Origin: an uncultured Dyadobacter sp.
GTDB lineage: Bacteria > Bacteroidota > Bacteroidia > Cytophagales > Spirosomataceae
Assembly (NCBI RefSeq): GCF_946482605.1
Contig: NZ_CAMLSE010000006.1
Location: 186,001-250,000, forward strand
Length of the DNA stretch: 64,000 nucleotides
Direction of reading: 5' to 3'
Shown: piece after piece, positions 34,839-43,136 of the stretch
How positions within the stretch are numbered: position 1 is the stretch's first letter
Layout: every line of letters begins with the position of its first letter
Made by a program: the position numbers and the translations under genes
Notes under the pieces: model-generated
Databases searched by the model: none
Seen by the model: only the letters and a program-made list of their open reading frames with translations
Told to the model about the DNA's origin: nothing

Positions 34839-36074
34839 CTATTGGTAGGAAACCCGGTAAATGACCCCGTTGGTATCATCGGAAAACAACAGCGATCCAT
34901 CACTGTGAACGGCCACGCCTACAAGCCTCCCAAAATGGGCTCGGTTATTGTCGACGATAAAGCCGGTGAGGAAATCTTCGAACCGGACCGGTTTACCGCT
35001 TTCAAAATGCACCCGGGCGATCTTGTAGCCCACAGGCGAGCTGCGGTTCCAGGAACCACGCATGGCTATGAAAGCATCATTCCGGTATTCTTCCGGGAAC
35101 TGCGAGCCTGTGTAGAAGGTCAGGGCCATGGGAGCAGAATGGGCCTGGTAAGTTAGGGTCGGCAGGGTGGTTTTTTGCAGGTACTGCTGATAGGTCGTAT
35201 CACCCTTCGGCCGGTCACCAGGATTGTATTTGCCTTCGCCGTAGATATAAGGCCACCCGTAGTCGGCACCAGGTTTGATCTGGTTGAGCTCCTCTTTCTG
35301 CTCGTCATCTCCCAGCCAGTCAATGCCGTGGTCCATTCCCCAGAGCTCGCTGGTTTGCGGGTGCCAGCCAAAGCCAATGGTGTTGCGAAGCCCCTTTGCA
35401 AAAACCTTGCGATTGGAGCCGTCCTCATCGGCACGCAGCAATGTGGCATTCTCAGGATTTGGTTCAGGGCATGCGTTACAAGTACTGCCGACACTGATGT
35501 ACATTTTCTTGTCTGGGCCGAATGCGAGCGTGCGGTTGGGGTGCTGTCCGCCATCGGGCAAATCGCTGATCAGCATACGCGGCTGAGAGAGCGTGCCATC
35601 GGCATTCATATCGGCCACATATATTTCTTTCACAGCAGCCATATAAAGCTTGCCATCGTAAATGTGCAACCCGTGGACCTGTTTGATGGCCGCCACCGTT
35701 TTTTTATCCTCGGCTATGCCATCCGCATTCGCGTCGCTGAGCATCATCACGATCCCGGCTTCCCGGTCGGAAGCATATACATGGCCATTTGCGCTGGTTA
35801 CCAAAATGCGTGGTTTACCAAGGTCCTGGGCGAATTTGGCCACTTTAAACCCGGCAGGTACTTTCAGCTTCGCCACGTTCTGGTCCGTCGCGGCCTGCAC
35901 AGCGGGATAAAACACGTAACCTTCAACCTGCACGGAAGTTGCCTCCATATCAGTTTCTGGTATAAAAGCATCCCAGAAATCGTTGTCGTCGTCGCAGCTT
36001 ATGGTAACAGCCCCTAGTAGAAGCCCTAATAGGGCCGGTAATGCTGGTTTTTGTAAAAGATCGTAGTATTTCAT
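34839..36074 (-). CDS. PQQ-dependent sugar dehydrogenase lipoprotein (sorbosone dehydrogenase-like)
   Basis: 411 residues. Residues 10-27 form a lipoprotein signal ending in the lipobox VTISC, with acidic residues following (DDDND), consistent with retention or surface export. The mature part is a six-bladed propeller: VPAGFKVAKFAQDLGKPR, ILVTSANGHVYASD, GGQHPNRTLAFGPDKKMYISVGS, then GLRNTIGFGWHPQT with ELWGMDHGIDWLGDDEQ, the GSDH/SNDH-family motifs. Such enzymes oxidise aldoses or sorbosone in the periplasm with PQQ. No PQQ synthesis genes are in the window. First gene of a four-gene operon. Confidence 0.85.
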   Translation of the reverse strand: MKYYDLLQKPALPALLGLLLGAVTISCDDDNDFWDAFIPETDMEATSVQVEGYVFYPAVQAATDQNVAKLKVPAGFKVAKFAQDLGKPRILVTSANGHVYASDREAGIVMMLSDANADGIAEDKKTVAAIKQVHGLHIYDGKLYMAAVKEIYVADMNADGTLSQPRMLISDLPDGGQHPNRTLAFGPDKKMYISVGSTCNACPEPNPENATLLRADEDGSNRKVFAKGLRNTIGFGWHPQTSELWGMDHGIDWLGDDEQKEELNQIKPGADYGWPYIYGEGKYNPGDRPKGDTTYQQYLQKTTLPTLTYQAHSAPMALTFYTGSQFPEEYRNDAFIAMRGSWNRSSPVGYKIARVHFESGKPVRFEDFLTGFIVDNNRAHFGRLVGVAVHSDGSLLFSDDTNGVIYRVSYQ

Positions 36075-36270
36075 AGTCGTTATTGATGGTTTGTTGAAGT
36101 TGATTTGGATTGCAGATGCGCTTTGTTACAAATTCTGTTCCGGCTTATAAATGTGTGAATCGAATATTTTTTGAGTATCCCGGCGTGGAAAATCGCGACT
36201 GGTGGCAGCGGGTACGGAATTTGCCACAGGTGCGTCCAATTAGTTGCCACATGAAAACTGGGTTGTCTTT

Positions 36271-38436
36271 ATGGAAATGCAAAAAACTACGGAGAATGAC
36301 ATTGTATCTGGCGAGACAGTTTGTTGGGATGCCTACCCGGGAAGCCCTTACCCGCTGGGCGCGAGCTGGGATGGAAACGGGGTTAATTTTGCGGTCTTTT
36401 CTGAAAACGCTGAGAAAATAGAACTGTGTCTTTTTGAACAGGATGAGAGCAGCCAGGGTACAATACGGATCAAGGAAGTGACACACAATGTTTGGCATAT
36501 ATATGTGAAGGGTCTCTCGCCAGGCCAGCTCTACGGTTACCGGGCCTACGGGCCATACGAGCTTGAGAACGGGCACCGGTTCAACCCCAATAAGTTGCTG
36601 ATCGATCCATATGGCAAAGCAGTTTCGGGAACCGTCAAATGGGATGATGCTCTGTTTGCTTACCAGATCCAGGACCCTGCGCAGGATCTGAGTTTCAGTG
36701 TTGTGGACAGTGCGCCGTTTGTTCCCAAATCGGTAGTAGTGGATGACGCTTTTGATTGGGAGGAAGACCGGCGTCCGAAAGTCCCGTATCATGATACCAT
36801 TATTTATGAGGCGCATGTCAAAGGTTTGACAAAACTCCATCCGGCTATTCCCGAAAACCATAGGGGAACTTACGCCGGACTGGCGCACGAGGCTATGATC
36901 GTCTATTTAAAAGAGTTGGGGATTACCACCGTCGAGCTGCTCCCGATCCATCAATATGTTGCCGACCGGCACCTTCTCGAAAAAGGATTGACCAATTATT
37001 GGGGCTACAACACAATCAATTTTTTTGCGCCGGATGTCAGGTATAAAAGTAGCGGCGCACACGGGGAGCAGGTTGCCGAATTTAAGAATATGGTTAAGCA
37101 ACTGCATAGGGCCCGTATTGAAGTAATTCTGGATGTCGTTTACAACCACACCGCGGAAGGCAATCACCTTGGACCCACACTTACCCTGAAAGGCCTGGAC
37201 AATGCTTCCTATTACAGGTTGAGCGAAGATCCGCGCTATTACACGGATTATACCGGAACTGGCAATACGATGAATACCCGCTTGCCTTTTGTTTTGGGGC
37301 TGATCATGGACAGTCTTCGGTACTGGATCACCGAGATGCACGTGGACGGTTTTCGTTTCGACCTTGCTTCCTCGCTGGCCCGCTCGCTTCATGAAACCGA
37401 TACATTAAGCTCGTTTTTTAACATTATCCACCAGGACCCGATTATTTCTCAGGTAAAGCTGATTGCCGAGCCATGGGATGTCGGCAGCGATGGTTACATG
37501 GTCGGGCAATTTCCCCCCGGCTGGGCTGAATGGAATGGCATGTACCGCGATTGCGTCCGCGATTACTGGCGTGGGGCCGAAAGCAAGCTCGCCGAATTCG
37601 CGAGGCGCTTCACGGGCAGCGCCGACCTTTACCAGGGAGGTTATCGCCAGCCTACTGCCAGTATCAACCTGATTACGGCCCACGACGGTTTCACGCTGGA
37701 TGACCTGGTAAGCTATAACGATAAACACAATCAGGCCAACGGGGAAGACAATAACGACGGAACAAACGAGAACAAAAGCTGGAACTGTGGAGCGGAAGGT
37801 CCTACTGAAGATCCGCAGATCATTGCTTTAAGGAAAAAACAGAAACGTAATTTCCTGACGACGCTCTTCTTATCCCAAGGTGTACCCATGCTTGTTGCGG
37901 GTGACGAGTCTGGCCGCAGTCAGCAAGGCAACAACAACGCCTATTGCCAGGACAATGAAATTTCCTGGCTAAACTGGGAGTCGGCAGACCGGGAACTGCT
38001 TGAATTCAGCAAGGCTATCATTCAATTTTGTAAAAACCACGCGTCATTCCGGCGGCGGCGCTGGTTTCAGGGAAGGGCTATCAAAGGCTCAGACGTAAGT
38101 GATATCATGTGGTTTCTGCCGGATGGTCAGCAGATGTCCGATGAAAATTGGGAGCGCGACTTTGCCAAAGCGCTTGGGGTTTTCCTGGATGGCAACGCTC
38201 TCAAGGATGTCGACTATAACGCCCAAAGAATTGTCGATGTTTCTTTCTACATCATCTTCAACGCACATCATGAGCCTTTAGATTACAAACTGCCGACCGT
38301 GCAGCAGGGAGGAATCTGGCACAAAGTTGTCGATACCAACATAGGATTTATTGGGGAAGACAATTATGACTTTAATTCCGGCGATTCGATACCGGTGGAA
38401 AGCCGTTCTATATTAGTGCTGAAACTAGCGCCTTAG
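36271..38436 (+). CDS. glgX: Glycogen debranching enzyme GlgX (GH13_11), copy 2
   Basis: 721 residues from the ATG at 36271; upstream in-frame codons start at 36244 without support. Motifs match copy 1 throughout: PGSPYPLGASWDGNGVNFA, DVVYNHTAEGNHLGPT, nucleophile in HVDGFRFDLA, acid/base in KLIAEPWD, TAHDGFTLDDL and GDESGRSQQGNNNAYCQD. Both copies keep all three catalytic acids. One visible difference is DES for DEL in the GDEL block. It is divergent from the sugar dehydrogenase operon (196 bases between) and ends in a hairpin at 38443. Confidence 0.95.
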   Translation: MEMQKTTENDIVSGETVCWDAYPGSPYPLGASWDGNGVNFAVFSENAEKIELCLFEQDESSQGTIRIKEVTHNVWHIYVKGLSPGQLYGYRAYGPYELENGHRFNPNKLLIDPYGKAVSGTVKWDDALFAYQIQDPAQDLSFSVVDSAPFVPKSVVVDDAFDWEEDRRPKVPYHDTIIYEAHVKGLTKLHPAIPENHRGTYAGLAHEAMIVYLKELGITTVELLPIHQYVADRHLLEKGLTNYWGYNTINFFAPDVRYKSSGAHGEQVAEFKNMVKQLHRARIEVILDVVYNHTAEGNHLGPTLTLKGLDNASYYRLSEDPRYYTDYTGTGNTMNTRLPFVLGLIMDSLRYWITEMHVDGFRFDLASSLARSLHETDTLSSFFNIIHQDPIISQVKLIAEPWDVGSDGYMVGQFPPGWAEWNGMYRDCVRDYWRGAESKLAEFARRFTGSADLYQGGYRQPTASINLITAHDGFTLDDLVSYNDKHNQANGEDNNDGTNENKSWNCGAEGPTEDPQIIALRKKQKRNFLTTLFLSQGVPMLVAGDESGRSQQGNNNAYCQDNEISWLNWESADRELLEFSKAIIQFCKNHASFRRRRWFQGRAIKGSDVSDIMWFLPDGQQMSDENWERDFAKALGVFLDGNALKDVDYNAQRIVDVSFYIIFNAHHEPLDYKLPTVQQGGIWHKVVDTNIGFIGEDNYDFNSGDSIPVESRSILVLKLAP

Positions 38437-38442
38437 AAAACT

Positions 38443-38485
38443 GCGCCCCTGGAAGCAGAATATATTTCCGTTTCCAGGGAGGCGC
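38443..38485 (+). terminator. Hairpin after glgX copy 2
   Basis: GCGCCCCTGGAA and TTCCAGGGAGGCGC pair with a small mismatch bulge across an 18-base AT-rich loop, eight bases after the stop codon. No T run follows, so it may need Rho or act as an RNA stabiliser. Confidence 0.4.
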
Positions 38486-38614
38486 TTGCTCCACACCACT
38501 GTGGAAATTGCGCAATTCACAGTAGTTTTTATGCCAGGCCTAATGCAGAATTCGTCTGGCGGTCTCTCAGGCATAAATTTGGTAATCGATTGTGCCGTCA
38601 AAACTGGTCATTTT

Positions 38615-39190
38615 ATGGAAATCGGTGGCAATTATCGTAATATATTGAATGCGCTGGTTGGCACCTGGCAAGCGCACCAAAGACTGCGCAACCACCTTCT
38701 GACAGCCATGCGGAAAGACACATGCCCCACATTGCGCAGAATCTTGCAAAAAGCCTATCTAACATCCATTGTTTTCGAGCGCGACATAGAAGAACTGTAT
38801 AATTCCTCTAAAAGCTACCTGCGTGATCCATGCCTTAACGAAATCGGGTTCGATCCGGGAATTGTAAGACAGCATGGCGTGAACATCATTATGCTGATGG
38901 AAACAATAAGCCAGCACCAAAGCGCCTTAATTGCCCGTTACAATCAATTATTCGACCTAATTCATAAAGAGGGTTTTGCCGACCAGTGGTGCGAACAACA
39001 TTTGCACGCGCTTGTTTGCATCCATGCTACAACGACCTCAAAAGTCCGGCAACTATTCGGCAAAAGTGATGGCGGTGCTGTCACGGCCACCATGCATCCA
39101 AAACTAAGACTAGTCGCTGCGTTGTCTGCCGAAATTTTGCAAGAAAAATCATCAAGGAAAGCGACCCGACAACAGGACGGTAATAAATGA
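38615..39190 (+). CDS. Unnamed helical family, paralogue of the protein at 10406
   Basis: 191 residues from the ATG at 38615 (MEIGGNYRNILNALVGTWQ), chosen because the paralogue begins at the same place; the frame is open further upstream. Shared blocks are LTAMRKD, LRRILQKAYLTSIVFERDIEELYNS, and GFDPGIVRQHGVN. The last 40 residues are basic and unstructured. No enzyme motif is visible. It may be a helical bundle of the ferritin-like type. It sits between glgX and the decayed FMN reductase. Confidence 0.6.
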   Translation: MEIGGNYRNILNALVGTWQAHQRLRNHLLTAMRKDTCPTLRRILQKAYLTSIVFERDIEELYNSSKSYLRDPCLNEIGFDPGIVRQHGVNIIMLMETISQHQSALIARYNQLFDLIHKEGFADQWCEQHLHALVCIHATTTSKVRQLFGKSDGGAVTATMHPKLRLVAALSAEILQEKSSRKATRQQDGNK

Positions 39191-39266
39191 CATGAAGCCG
39201 GTCACCGTGTTCGGTTCCGGGTACGATAATTGTCCCGCACTTGCTCTCAATAAAAATCACAACAAA

Positions 39267-39438
39267 ATGAAAGCGATCATCTTACTGGGTACCCTTAAAA
39301 AAGAAGGACAGTCCAACACACTTGTATTGGGAGTTCTTTATCGAATATCTGAAAAAAGAGGGAGTGACTGCCGAAATCATTAAACTGGTCAACGAAAACA
39401 TTTTGCCGGGCACCAATCTCGATATGGGTGAGGGCCTG
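39267..39438 (+). pseudogene. NAD(P)H-dependent FMN reductase stub
   Basis: ATG at 39267 begins MKAIILLGTLKKEGQSNTLVL, the flavodoxin-like opening with its flavin-phosphate loop. A one-base frame change near 39330 is needed to continue EFFIEYLKKEGVTAEIIKLV, then ILPGTNLDMGEG, which is where the family goes on to a DEW motif; instead the sequence switches at 39438 to the opposite-strand phosphoketolase stub. About 140 residues are missing. It marks the left side of a deletion. Confidence 0.65.
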
Positions 39439-39490
39439 CGCGCCAGTAGGCATCCAGCAGTTCCAGGTCTTCTGTTTGTATCACTGTCAT
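39438..39490 (-). pseudogene. xfp: Phosphoketolase N-terminal stub
   Basis: On the minus strand from an ATG at 39490: MTVIQTEDLELLDAYWRA, matching the first helix of xylulose-5-phosphate/fructose-6-phosphate phosphoketolase (the E-LLDAYWRAANYLS motif). After YWRA the homology ends exactly where the FMN reductase stub begins. It lies downstream of the acetate kinase stub, the typical gene pair of the phosphoketolase shunt. Only about 18 of roughly 800 residues remain. Confidence 0.5.
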
Positions 39491-39501
39491 AGCAGGAATT
39501 T

Positions 39502-39844
39502 TCAGTTTGTCTTCTTCACTACCGACTTGGTCTGCCGGACAATGACGACCTCCTCATCTGTTTTGTTCACATACACACGTGCGGTTCCCGCCGGCCCCGA
39601 GAGACGCCAGTTTTATCCAGGTAAGCCATAATCGCTGGGGATGCCTGCTCAATATCTCTTGCCTCGACGGGCTCGGAAAATGCCTTTGGAGCCTGCAAAG
39701 TCATTTTCGAGCGATCACTTCCAATGTGGTCGACTTTGCCTTTGGCGATCAATTGCCCGGCTTGTTGAAGACAGCGAATTTGATACTTGAAGAGCCGCAG
39801 TTGATAGGCAGGATCAAAGGATTGTCGTTGAGCATGGCTGTCAT
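39502..39844 (-). pseudogene. ackA: Acetate kinase remnant with internal deletion
   Basis: From the ATG at 39844 the minus strand reads ILPINCGSSSIKFAVFNK, the acetate kinase phosphate-1 motif (NxGSSS). A frame change near 39760 continues as AKGKVDHIGSDRSKMTLQAP and ASPAIMAYLDKTG. Then the sequence jumps, again in another frame, to ARVYVNKTDEEVVIVRQTKS, the conserved C-terminal block (P-T-N/D-EE-x-x-IA in the family). About 300 central residues are gone. The start overlaps the DUF3175 stop, showing the former operon DUF3175, ackA, xfp. Confidence 0.6.
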
Positions 39845-40136
39845 TTTTTCTCCCGTCCAAAAAGCGCGCGCAATTCGTTTTGGACTTTTCAAGCGGTTCT
39901 TTCTCCTTTTTGCTCAGATTTTTTCCCGCCCGGTTGATGAAAAAATTAAGCATCGACATGGCCGATTGGAATGGCTTCGCCTTAGGTCGCTTGCTGTGCT
40001 CCGCCGAACGTTTCAGGGAACGGGCGATTTTTTTGGGTGATTTGGATTTGAAAACCCTATTTTCCAGATCCATGGCGTCGCTGGTTTCGTTCACCTTTTT
40101 GAACCATTTTTTGGTGCGCTGGGATAAGCCAGGCAT
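39841..40136 (-). pseudogene. DUF3175 protein with a one-base deletion
   Basis: From the ATG at 40136: MPGLSQRTKKWFKKVNETSDAMD, then KKIARSLKRSAEHSKRPKAKPFQSAMSMLNFFINRAGKNLS, the complete DUF3175 signature. Near 39885, one missing A in an A run (CCAAAACG) throws the frame; adding it restores ELRALFGREKK and a stop at 39841, overlapping the acetate kinase start (ATGA). As it stands the frame runs on into acetate kinase DNA, giving a 217-codon chimera (39567-40220). An upstream ATG at 40220 is possible. The family role is unknown. Confidence 0.65.
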
Positions 40137-40620
40137 CTCCAACAGGTGAAATTCCTGTATCAATAAGAGGTTAGCCGCCTCACTGGTAATCGAGTCTTGG
40201 GCAGGTGAAGGTAACGACATCTGTTAAGCGTAGACAGAGCGATGTCCGGGCTGCAACGCAAGTGAAGCTATTGAGCCCCGTTAGTTCATAGTCCGAAGGC
40301 CGACAGGCTCGAAGTACCTGGAAGGCAACAGTATGTACTCGCTATGGGCGAAGAGTACAGGAGACTTCGGCGGGGTCTAAGGGCGCAGCACGGCAGAAAC
40401 GGAGGTGCCATGGAACCCAGGAGGCCCATAACGGTCCTTGTCGGAAATCGAGACAAGGTACGCCCCAGCAGGGAGGTCCTAATAAAGGCGGACGCTGTTA
40501 TGGGAGTCGGACTCACTCATAGTACTCAGCGTGTGGGAAAGCCACATACACGGGGAAGGGGTGAGCAGAATGTACACAAGGCAGGGAAACATGTCCCTTA
40601 CAAACAGAGAAGGAATGAAC

Positions 40621-41913
40621 ATGACAACACAACTGAACTGTGTGGCCACGAAGGCAAAACTAGACAAAAAGGCGGTGTTCACTTCCTTGGCACATCTGCT
40701 TACGCCTGAATATTTTAATCAGACGTGGCGGCTAATGAACAAGCGGGGTGCACCGGGAGTGGACATGGAGACTGCCGCAATGTTTTCGGCAAATTTGCAA
40801 GAGCGGACGCAGCAACTGTGGAAACAGTTAACGACGGGGTGTTATAAAGCTCCGCCGGTGCGTAAAGTAGAAATTCCAAAAGACAATGGAAAGACAAGGC
40901 AGTTGGGTATCCCAACAGTATCGGACAGATTGCTCCAGGCGTCGGTAGCCAGAATTCTGAATGCGATTTATGAACCGCTGTTTCTAAACTGTTCCTGGGG
41001 ATACAGGCCGGGAAGAAGCGCTCATGGTGCACTGAAAATGTTGAGGGACAGCTTGGTATTAGGTAAATCTGCTCAGTATGTATTCGAAGCGGATATACGG
41101 GCCTACTTCGACAGGGTTAACAATGAGCGGCTACGGAAAATGCTCAGACAGAAGATAGCAGACCCGGTTATTTTGCGACTAATCGATAAATGGCTCCGTG
41201 CAGGAATCATGGAAGATGGTCTGATTATAGCCAGACAGGACGGGGTACCTCAGGGAGGGCCAATATCCTGTATTTTATCTAATATCTATCTGCATTATGT
41301 TCTGGATCTGTGGTTCGAAAAGCGGATAAAGCCTATTTGCAAGGGAGAGGCGCATCTAATCAGATACGTGGATGATTTTGCGGTATGCTTCCGGTATTTC
41401 GAAGACGCCCGTCGTTTTGGCGCATATCTCAGAGAGCGCTTTGACAAATTTCATTTGAAACTAGCGGAAGAAAAGACGCGCTGCGTCACCTTTGGCAGGT
41501 TTGCCCGAGAGAGCGCTGCAAAACGAGGTGGGAGGGTGGAGACCTTCGACTTTCTAGGTTTCACACATATTTGTGGACTGGATCAGCGAGGGAGATTTGC
41601 CTTAATCAGACACCCTCGGAAACGTAGTGTGCGAAAATTCTTAGATCGGGTCAGAGAGTGGCTTAGAAGACATCCCCATTTGGATGTCCATGAGCAACAA
41701 AAGCAGTTAAACGCAATGTTGAGTGGCTTTTACCAATACTATGCACTACATCACTGTGCAAGAAAACTAGAATTGGTACACATGCAGATAAAGCGATACT
41801 GGCGACACTTTATAAGGAGGCAAAGCCAAAGGGGCAAAGGGAATTGGAATTATTTAAACAGTAAGAAATGGTTTCAACTACCCAAGCCCGTGACGCTTCA
41901 CTTTAATGTCTAA
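40621..41913 (+). CDS. ltrA: Group II intron reverse transcriptase/maturase
   Basis: 430 residues from the ATG at 40621 (AGAAGGA upstream; 40615 is an alternative). Reverse transcriptase blocks appear in order: RGAPGVDMETAAMF, KDNGKTRQLGIPTVSDRLLQ, the RT2a-like WGYRPGRSAHGAL, FEADIRAYFDRVNNE, DGVPQGGPISCILSNIYLHYVLD, and the active site YVDDFAVC. A maturase X domain follows (LRRHPHLDVHEQQKQLNAML). The protein ends after FHLNV-like VTLHFNV without an HNH endonuclease, so mobility would rely on a replication fork or R-loop route. It looks intact. Confidence 0.92.
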   Translation: MTTQLNCVATKAKLDKKAVFTSLAHLLTPEYFNQTWRLMNKRGAPGVDMETAAMFSANLQERTQQLWKQLTTGCYKAPPVRKVEIPKDNGKTRQLGIPTVSDRLLQASVARILNAIYEPLFLNCSWGYRPGRSAHGALKMLRDSLVLGKSAQYVFEADIRAYFDRVNNERLRKMLRQKIADPVILRLIDKWLRAGIMEDGLIIARQDGVPQGGPISCILSNIYLHYVLDLWFEKRIKPICKGEAHLIRYVDDFAVCFRYFEDARRFGAYLRERFDKFHLKLAEEKTRCVTFGRFARESAAKRGGRVETFDFLGFTHICGLDQRGRFALIRHPRKRSVRKFLDRVREWLRRHPHLDVHEQQKQLNAMLSGFYQYYALHHCARKLELVHMQIKRYWRHFIRRQSQRGKGNWNYLNSKKWFQLPKPVTLHFNV

Positions 41914-41942
41914 ACTATGCTGAAATGGAGACACATTCTGAA

Positions 41943-41976
41943 GAGCCCGTTGCGGGAAAGCTGCACGGCGGGTTCT
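41943..41976 (+). ncRNA. Group II intron domain V
   Basis: A 34-base hairpin, GAGCCCGTTGCGGGAAAG followed by CTGCACGGCGGGTTC, fits the conserved catalytic domain V pattern (terminal GAAA loop, paired outer GAGCC/GGTTC stem). It is 29 bases after the reverse transcriptase stop. Confidence 0.85.
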
Positions 41977-42057
41977 GTGAGGGGCGCACTGGAGTAATCC
42001 GTGCGTCTACTCGACACTGTTCTATTGTTCGCCATAATCGTTCCATTTTCCTGAAAT

Positions 42058-43071
42058 TCAGTTTTTGCCTGTGTTCGGCGGATTATTCTCATAAATCAGG
42101 TCCAGCAGTTTCCGCGACCGCCGCCGAAGCTGTTCCGCCTGTTTGTGAAACCGTTCGGACTCGGACTGATTACCCGAATGGCTGGATTCGGTGGCCGCTT
42201 GTTCGAGCAAAATAACGGCTTCCTCCATGCTTCGGAGCGCTTGCCACAAATGCGCCTCGGTACCTTCTGTAATCCCCGCCCAGAGCGCGTCTGTCGAAAA
42301 TCCGTGTCCGGTATGGCAACGATACCTGAACGAGGTGCCCTCGCGTATGCCCGTGAGCGCGCCCCCGCATTCGGGGCAGGTGAGGCTGGTTTTTTCACCC
42401 ATATTGATAATGCCCTTTTCAAATGCATTTTCCTGCGCAGCTATATCAATTTCCGCCTTCATTCGCTGTTGGGCCGGTCGATTAGTGTCGATCCGGGGAG
42501 CAAGGGGCCGTCCGATATGGTTTTTTAACAATGGGCCTATGTCCTTTAAAGGTAAGACGTGGTCTGCCTGCACGGCTTTTAAGGCGTTGTCGGGCATATC
42601 GCGAAAGAGCGCGTCCGCCGGGTCCTGAATGATGACCGTTCCGCCCATTTCCTTGATCGTCCAAAGCCCTGAGCTTCCGTCGCCTAGCCGCCCGGTAAGG
42701 ACTATGCCTGTTACCCGCCCGTCGTAGGCATATGCGAGGGAGCGCATGGTCACGTCGATCGATGGCCGGAAGCGGTTTTCTTTCGGGCCCCTTCTGACGA
42801 GGATATGATCCTCCTTAACGACCATGTGGTGATCGGGTGGGGCAAGGTAAATGTGCCCCACCCGGACGGGTTCCATGTCGTGCGGGACGATTATCGGAAT
42901 GTTCGTCGCGTGGCCGAGGATCGAAGCGAGAATGCTTTTCGAGTCGGGTGCGACGTGCTGAACGACAAAAAAAGATGCTGCCGTGTCGCGTGGAAAGGTT
43001 TGCAAAAGCTCTTTCAGCGCGCTTACCCCGCCTGCCGAGGAGCCGATAACGATTATGTCGTGTACTTGCAT
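42058..43071 (-). CDS. CheB-type protein-glutamate methylesterase without receiver
   Basis: 337 residues. The CheB fold has catalytic Ser12 (IGSSAGG), His39 (VVQHVAPD) and Asp131 (TGRLGDG). No receiver precedes it, so activity is not controlled by phosphorylation in cis. The C-terminal part (about residues 230-258) contains TCPECGG and YRCHTGHGFS, a zinc-ribbon-like motif, then a helical end. It lies downstream of the large CheB-CheR kinase on the same strand (65 bases). No methyl-accepting receptor, CheA or CheW is in the window, so a role in a non-chemotaxis signalling chain is likely. Confidence 0.88.
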   Translation of the reverse strand: MQVHDIIVIGSSAGGVSALKELLQTFPRDTAASFFVVQHVAPDSKSILASILGHATNIPIIVPHDMEPVRVGHIYLAPPDHHMVVKEDHILVRRGPKENRFRPSIDVTMRSLAYAYDGRVTGIVLTGRLGDGSSGLWTIKEMGGTVIIQDPADALFRDMPDNALKAVQADHVLPLKDIGPLLKNHIGRPLAPRIDTNRPAQQRMKAEIDIAAQENAFEKGIINMGEKTSLTCPECGGALTGIREGTSFRYRCHTGHGFSTDALWAGITEGTEAHLWQALRSMEEAVILLEQAATESSHSGNQSESERFHKQAEQLRRRSRKLLDLIYENNPPNTGKN

Positions 43072-43136
43072 TGCCGTGTGTATCTTCCAAAAGGAAACGG
43101 CATACAGGCAAAATATCCATGCCAGGTGGCCGGAAA

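Larger units (their letters stand above)
40230..42015 (+). mobile_element. Group II intron (approximate ends)
   Basis: A GC-rich structured 5' leader of about 390 bases precedes a reverse transcriptase gene, followed by a clear domain V at 41943 and a domain VI hairpin (GGCGCAC with GTGCGTC) ending CTACTCGAC at about 42015. The 5' end is placed near 40230, where GAGCGATGTCCGGGC starts the structured leader. It lies between the DUF3175 remnant and cheB. The exact 5' end, exon-binding sites and class are not resolved by eye. Confidence 0.75.

Noticed and set aside
39567..40220. A 217-residue single protein on the minus strand
   Set aside because: It is a chimera of frameshifted DUF3175 and acetate kinase reading; the two parts match their families only after frame correction.
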